Shown here: positions 60,901 to 64,000 of the stretch, in pieces
Layout of the letters: every line of letters starts with the position of its first letter
How positions within the stretch are numbered: position 1 is the stretch's first letter
Origin: Myrica gale
Taxonomy: Eukaryota > Streptophyta > Magnoliopsida > Fagales > Myricaceae
DNA: 64,000 nt
Assembly: GCA_963930655.1 (NCBI GenBank)
Contig: OZ005604.1
Location: 320,001 to 384,000, forward strand
Direction of reading: 5' to 3'
Translations under genes and position numbers: made by a program
Notes under the pieces: generated by a model
Told to the model about the DNA's origin: nothing
The model's database searches: none
Seen by the model: the letters and a program-made list of their open reading frames with translations, nothing else

Positions 60901-61259
60901 TCCTTCGCAACTATGGTTTTTTAGCCACTTTGGCTGCTGTAATGACCTTGCAGGTGATGGTGATCGAGCTCTTGGGTATGGTGACTGATTTGGTGACGTT
61001 GAATGCAGTGCAGTGGGCTTCCTGTTGTCTTGTTGCTGCAGTTGCTTGGGGGTTTTATTTGGCCGTAAAATTGCTTGCAGATATCCTCTCAAAATTAAGT
61101 ACTGATCATTCACGTTGTCATGTGCTGTGGACTAGGATGGCTGGGCCTTATGTTCCTCATTTGGTTGTTCCACGTTTCATGCTCCTAGTTATACATGTGT
61201 TGCCCGGAGTCTTTGCTGTTGTCAATAAGTATGGAAATGTGCCAGTGGTTTATGAATAA
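57947..61259 (+). CDS. P2B calcium-ATPase-like protein without catalytic motifs
   Basis: A 1077-residue protein in two exons (57947-58387 and 58467-61259; 79-bp GT-AG intron). It resembles plasma-membrane ACA12/ACA13: a basic N-terminal segment (KYSRLWRRSLCVGIFISLRK, possible calmodulin site), the RRIGGVDRVAALLG block, and about ten membrane spans (M1-M2 at about 180-230, M3-M4 at about 360-440, M5-M10 beyond 800). Key motifs have changed: the phosphorylation motif DKTGT reads DATGW (D476), the actuator TGES site reads MNSK (297-300), M4 PEGLP reads QHGMP, the hinge TGDGVND reads FYGGVTTRD (760-768), and M6 MDTLGALALATE-type reads MCLLGGLMMSME. The aspartate remains but the transport cycle should not work. 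The frame is fully open, so it may serve a non-enzymatic role, or be a very young pseudogene. Confidence 0.85.
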
Positions 61260-61989
61260 AGCAGTCATCTTTTTTTTTGGTAAGCGCAACTGCTGGGCAA
61301 GGTAGACGGACGCTCTCTAGTGATCTCTACGCGAGGTGAAATTGCTGGAGTGATAATGCTTCTCCTCCTGTAGTGCAGTACTGAATGAGTGCAGCTCTAC
61401 CTATCTTTCGAAATAGCAAGTACTTTCTTTCTCTAAGCCACCTTTAGCACATTTCCTTATTTTCTCGGTCATGAATTATGTAGCTTTACTTTCAGCATAA
61501 TATGCTAGGACGCACTTGTATAGTTGATTTTCTATTTATACGCCTGTGTACATCGTTAACAATCAATGAAAGGAGATTCTTCTTCATTCAACGTCCTGAA
61601 AGAGTCAATTCTTGACATGGTATCAAAGCAATTGATCTTGGGCATCTAGGTTTTTCTTCTGCTTCTACTCCACTGTCCTACCATAGCTGCTTCTTCACCT
61701 TCTTTTCCTGCCTCACAATCTTCCAATTATTCCTCATCTATTAGTGATGTTTCATCCCCATATCAGATCGGATCTGTTTGTCGACAGATCAGATCACTGA
61801 ACTGAATGTCAATGCATATATAATTTCCTGGTTTTTCACAAGATATATATATATATATAATATTATCCATGGCAAGTTCTAATCCCCGTTTAGTATCTTG
61901 CGTGCGTGAGAAATTAATTTGTATTATGTTTCAAGCACGTAAACTGACCCTCCCATGCATTATGTGGCCTGTATTCTCTGTGCATATGG
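61260..61989. other. Intergenic between ATPase gene and LHCB2
   Basis: 3' UTR of the ATPase gene, then the copia-like fragment listed separately and a TA-rich patch near 61845. Nothing else recognised. Confidence 0.45.
61480..61800 (+). mobile_element. Fragment of a Copia-type element: LTR end and primer site
   Basis: Sequence ending cttgaca at 61617 is followed at once by tggtatcaaagc (61618-61629), a tRNA-Met-type primer site, and then by a Ser/Pro-rich stretch like the start of a copia gag. It looks like the 3' part of a 5' LTR plus leader. The rest of the element is not present here. Limits are approximate. Confidence 0.5.
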
Positions 61990-62257
61990 ACGTGACAACT
62001 CCCATCACGAAGATCTTTCAATGCCACGTGGCTTACTAATAACCACTTGCTCCCCGAATTAAATCAACTGGAAATCTACATCCAATGTGAGGACCAATGG
62101 GATGTTGCTGACGTGTAGATATCCTAATCTACAACATCTTCTCTTTCCCGTTATAACCTCTATCCCCCTCCTTGGCAACTCCCATAGGCTTCTTCAGTCT
62201 CTCAGTTGCAGGGTATAGAGCAAAAGTACTCAAATACCGAGAAGCTTCGCATAGATA
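61990..62257 (+). promoter_or_regulatory. LHCB2 promoter with G-box, CCAAT and GATA elements
   Basis: A CACGTG G-box lies at 62025-62030, two ccaat boxes at about 62081 and 62094, an acgtg core near 62111 and a GATA-containing gatatcctaatct (I-box/evening-like) near 62118. Such combinations are usual in light- and clock-regulated Lhcb promoters (established). The short CT-rich leader precedes the ATG. No experimental support. Confidence 0.55.
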
Positions 62258-63379
62258 ATGGCTACCTCCGCCATCCAACGTTCAGCATTCGCCGGCCAGA
62301 CTGCTTTGAAGCAATCCAATGAGCTCATCCGTAAAGCTGGCGGCTTTGGTGGCGGCCGTGTTACCATGAGGCGCACTGTGAGAAGTGCCCCACAGAGCAT
62401 TTGGTAAAGTACGGGAAAGGATTGCCTCCAAAGGCAATCCCATCCAAAGACCCAAAGGGAGGGTCGGGATTGCCCTTTGGGTCTTTGGATGGGATTGCCT
62501 TTGGAGGCAATCCTTTCTCGTAAAGTACTTCGCTTGCTATATATTTGAAGCCATTTACATTTGAGTTTAGCATTATACTCCAAGCTCTGTACAAAGTTCA
62601 AAGCAAAATGTCTATATATATAGTATGGGGAACAACATAGTTTGGTAATTACCCAAAATGAGTACTCTATATATGATCTCGATCATGGAAAACTCACATC
62701 ATAACCTGTGGTGTGTATGTGGAACAGGTATGGCCCAGACCGCCCGAAGTACTTGGGCCCATTCTCCGAGCAAACTCCATCATACCTGACTGGTGAATTC
62801 CCTGGGGACTACGGCTGGGACACTGCTGGGTTATCAGCAGACCCTGAGACATTCGCCAAGAACCGTGAGCTGGAGGTGATCCACAGCCGATGGGCCATGC
62901 TTGGAGCTCTGGGCTGTGTCTTCCCTGAGATCCTTTCAAAGAATGGCGTCAAGTTCGGTGAGGCAGTTTGGTTTAAGGCTGGTGCCCAGATCTTCTCCGA
63001 GGGTGGCCTTGATTATCTTGGCAACCCGAACCTGATTCACGCTCAGAGCATTCTCGCTATCTGGGCTGTTCAGGTTGTGCTCATGGGCTTCATTGAAGGC
63101 TACAGGGTTGGTGGAGGACCACTCGGTGAAGGACTCGACCCACTCTACCCCGGCGGTGCCTTTGACCCACTTGGACTCGCTGATGATCCCGAGGCGTTTG
63201 CAGAGTTGAAGGTCAAGGAACTCAAGAACGGCCGCTTGGCAATGTTCTCCATGTTCGGTTTCTTCGTTCAGGCTATTGTTACTGGCAAGGGCCCAATTGA
63301 GAACCTCTTCGACCATGTTGCTGATCCAGTGGCCAACAACGCCTGGGCTTACGCCACTAACTTTGTCCCTGGAAAATGA
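62258..63379 (+). CDS. LHCB2: Chlorophyll a/b-binding protein of LHCII type 2
   Basis: A 265-residue light-harvesting protein of photosystem II in two exons, 62258-62403 and 62728-63379 (798 coding bases; intron splits the Trp codon of SIW/YGPDRPK, the usual Lhcb2 position). The N-terminal 37 or so residues ([18 protein letters not shown]) are a chloroplast transit peptide. The mature start [12 protein letters not shown] carries the threonine phosphorylated by STN7 during state transitions in Lhcb2. Three membrane helices follow: helix B with [16 protein letters not shown], the middle helix with [19 protein letters not shown], and helix A with [17 protein letters not shown]; the charged and Asn/His residues that bind chlorophyll are in place. 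The trimer motif WYGPDR is present. The protein is complete. The intron contains a hairpin MITE that starts nine bases after the donor. Confidence 0.95.
62413..62519. mobile_element. Hairpin MITE (Mutator-like) at the LHCB2 splice donor
   Basis: A 107-bp element made almost wholly of a 47-bp inverted repeat (arms 62413-62459 and 62473-62519, one mismatch) around a 13-base loop. Ends are GGGAAAGGATTG and its near complement. It is flanked by a perfect 9-bp duplication GTAAAGTAC (62404-62412 and 62520-62528), the length typical of Mutator-like elements. The left duplication is the actual splice donor of the LHCB2 intron, so the donor now exists twice. Confidence 0.88.
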
Positions 63380-63632
63380 ACAGACCTAAACTGATAGATG
63401 TCTTTCTGCAGCTACAGCATGACTCGATCTTCTTGCCCTGCTCTTCATCTGTGCTGATGTACTATCTTTGCTACAAATTGTTGTATCGCTTTAAAGCTAA
63501 AGACATGACCGGCTCTTTTGTGATTAAACTTATATTGTTTGTAGCATATTGTGTTACAAATTTGAGAATTCGATCAACCTGAAGGATACGGCCCTGCAAC
63601 AAGATCATTCATTTTTGCGAAACAAATATATT
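63380..63632 (+). other. 3' UTR of LHCB2 and spacer
   Basis: Follows the stop codon. T-rich sequence suits a 3' UTR of about 200 bases. No other feature. Confidence 0.5.
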
Positions 63633-63920
63633 TGATGGGCCATAAAATACTCGGCCTTCGGCAAGCCCGACCACTCGGGCTCGGTCCCATTAGTGCACAC
63701 CGTATAATGAAACTCTATTACCTTAAGAGGTAGTCTCTTAACAGAACTATGACGCCGGTATAGGTATAAAAACTCAGATATTCTCCTCATTAAAAGGACA
63801 TGCTTAATTTCATTATCTAAGCACTAAACATCTTCTTTAGATCTAACTTGACTGTCGAAGTCTCCGGACCAGAGGCGACCCCTCCTCGATGAGTCTTGCA
63901 GGTTTACTTAATTTCCGAGC
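63633..63920 (-). repeat. Dispersed LTR-like repeat, copy 2
   Basis: Starts tgatgggccataaaatac on the plus strand and continues through ccactcgggctcgg, a tataggtataaaaac promoter-like patch and tctccggacc. It is the reverse-orientation relative of 17060-17477. A probable LTR fossil whose far end is unclear near the window edge. Confidence 0.55.
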
Positions 63921-64000
63921 ATTGTGGTGGTTATTGACATCATCAATTTTAATCCTCATTGCTATCAAGGGAAAGGAACTTGAATTTGGAAGCATAAGCT

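Noticed and set aside
62230-62601. 123-codon frame antisense to LHCB2 exon 1
   Set aside because: It is a shadow of the exon plus the hairpin element; no domain and no splice logic.

Overview
This is nuclear DNA from a flowering plant, almost certainly a eudicot and probably a woody rosid (the rosid placement is inference). Intron-split genes with plant-only families (LHCII type 2, a SNEEZY-type F-box, DUF868, a J-domain/DUF3444 protein), many LTR remnants, MITEs and an L1-type LINE all point that way. There is no sign of bacterial or organellar sequence, no rRNA or tRNA gene and no CRISPR array.

Layout. 0.8-4.1 kb (+): CCCH zinc finger/LOTUS/RRM protein in seven coding exons. 8.4-10.5 kb (-): single-exon J-domain/DUF3444 protein. 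11.8-16 kb: a MITE and a solo LTR with perfect 5-bp site duplications. 16.1-16.6 kb (-): SNEEZY-like F-box gene. 19.9-24.0 kb (-): decayed Ty1-copia element bounded by two identical 114-bp repeats that carry heat-shock elements. 24.5-37.9 kb: five tandem copies (-) of a secreted cysteine-rich peptide gene, two intact and three broken, in blocks duplicated as a two-gene unit and later split by a TRIM, solo LTRs and a MITE. 39.8-42.4 kb (+): small SAM-domain protein. 42.9-43.8 kb (-): DUF868 protein. 44.5-45.8 kb: a hAT-type MITE and another MITE. 45.9-56.2 kb (+): a NUP133 gene with introns but with several frame breaks and a stop, so a probable pseudogene, one intron of which holds a young 5'-truncated LINE. 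57.9-61.3 kb (+): a full-length P2B calcium-ATPase-like gene that has lost its catalytic motifs. 62.3-63.4 kb (+): LHCB2, whose only intron carries a near-perfect hairpin MITE at the splice donor.

The genes do not form a pathway. They are unrelated single genes separated by repeats. The most unusual items are the catalytically dead but open P-type ATPase, the hairpin element that duplicated the LHCB2 splice donor, the CX3C double-hairpin peptide cluster with its mutual empty sites, and the broken NUP133 copy.

All calls come from reading the sequence. Family names rest on remembered motifs and were not checked against any database.
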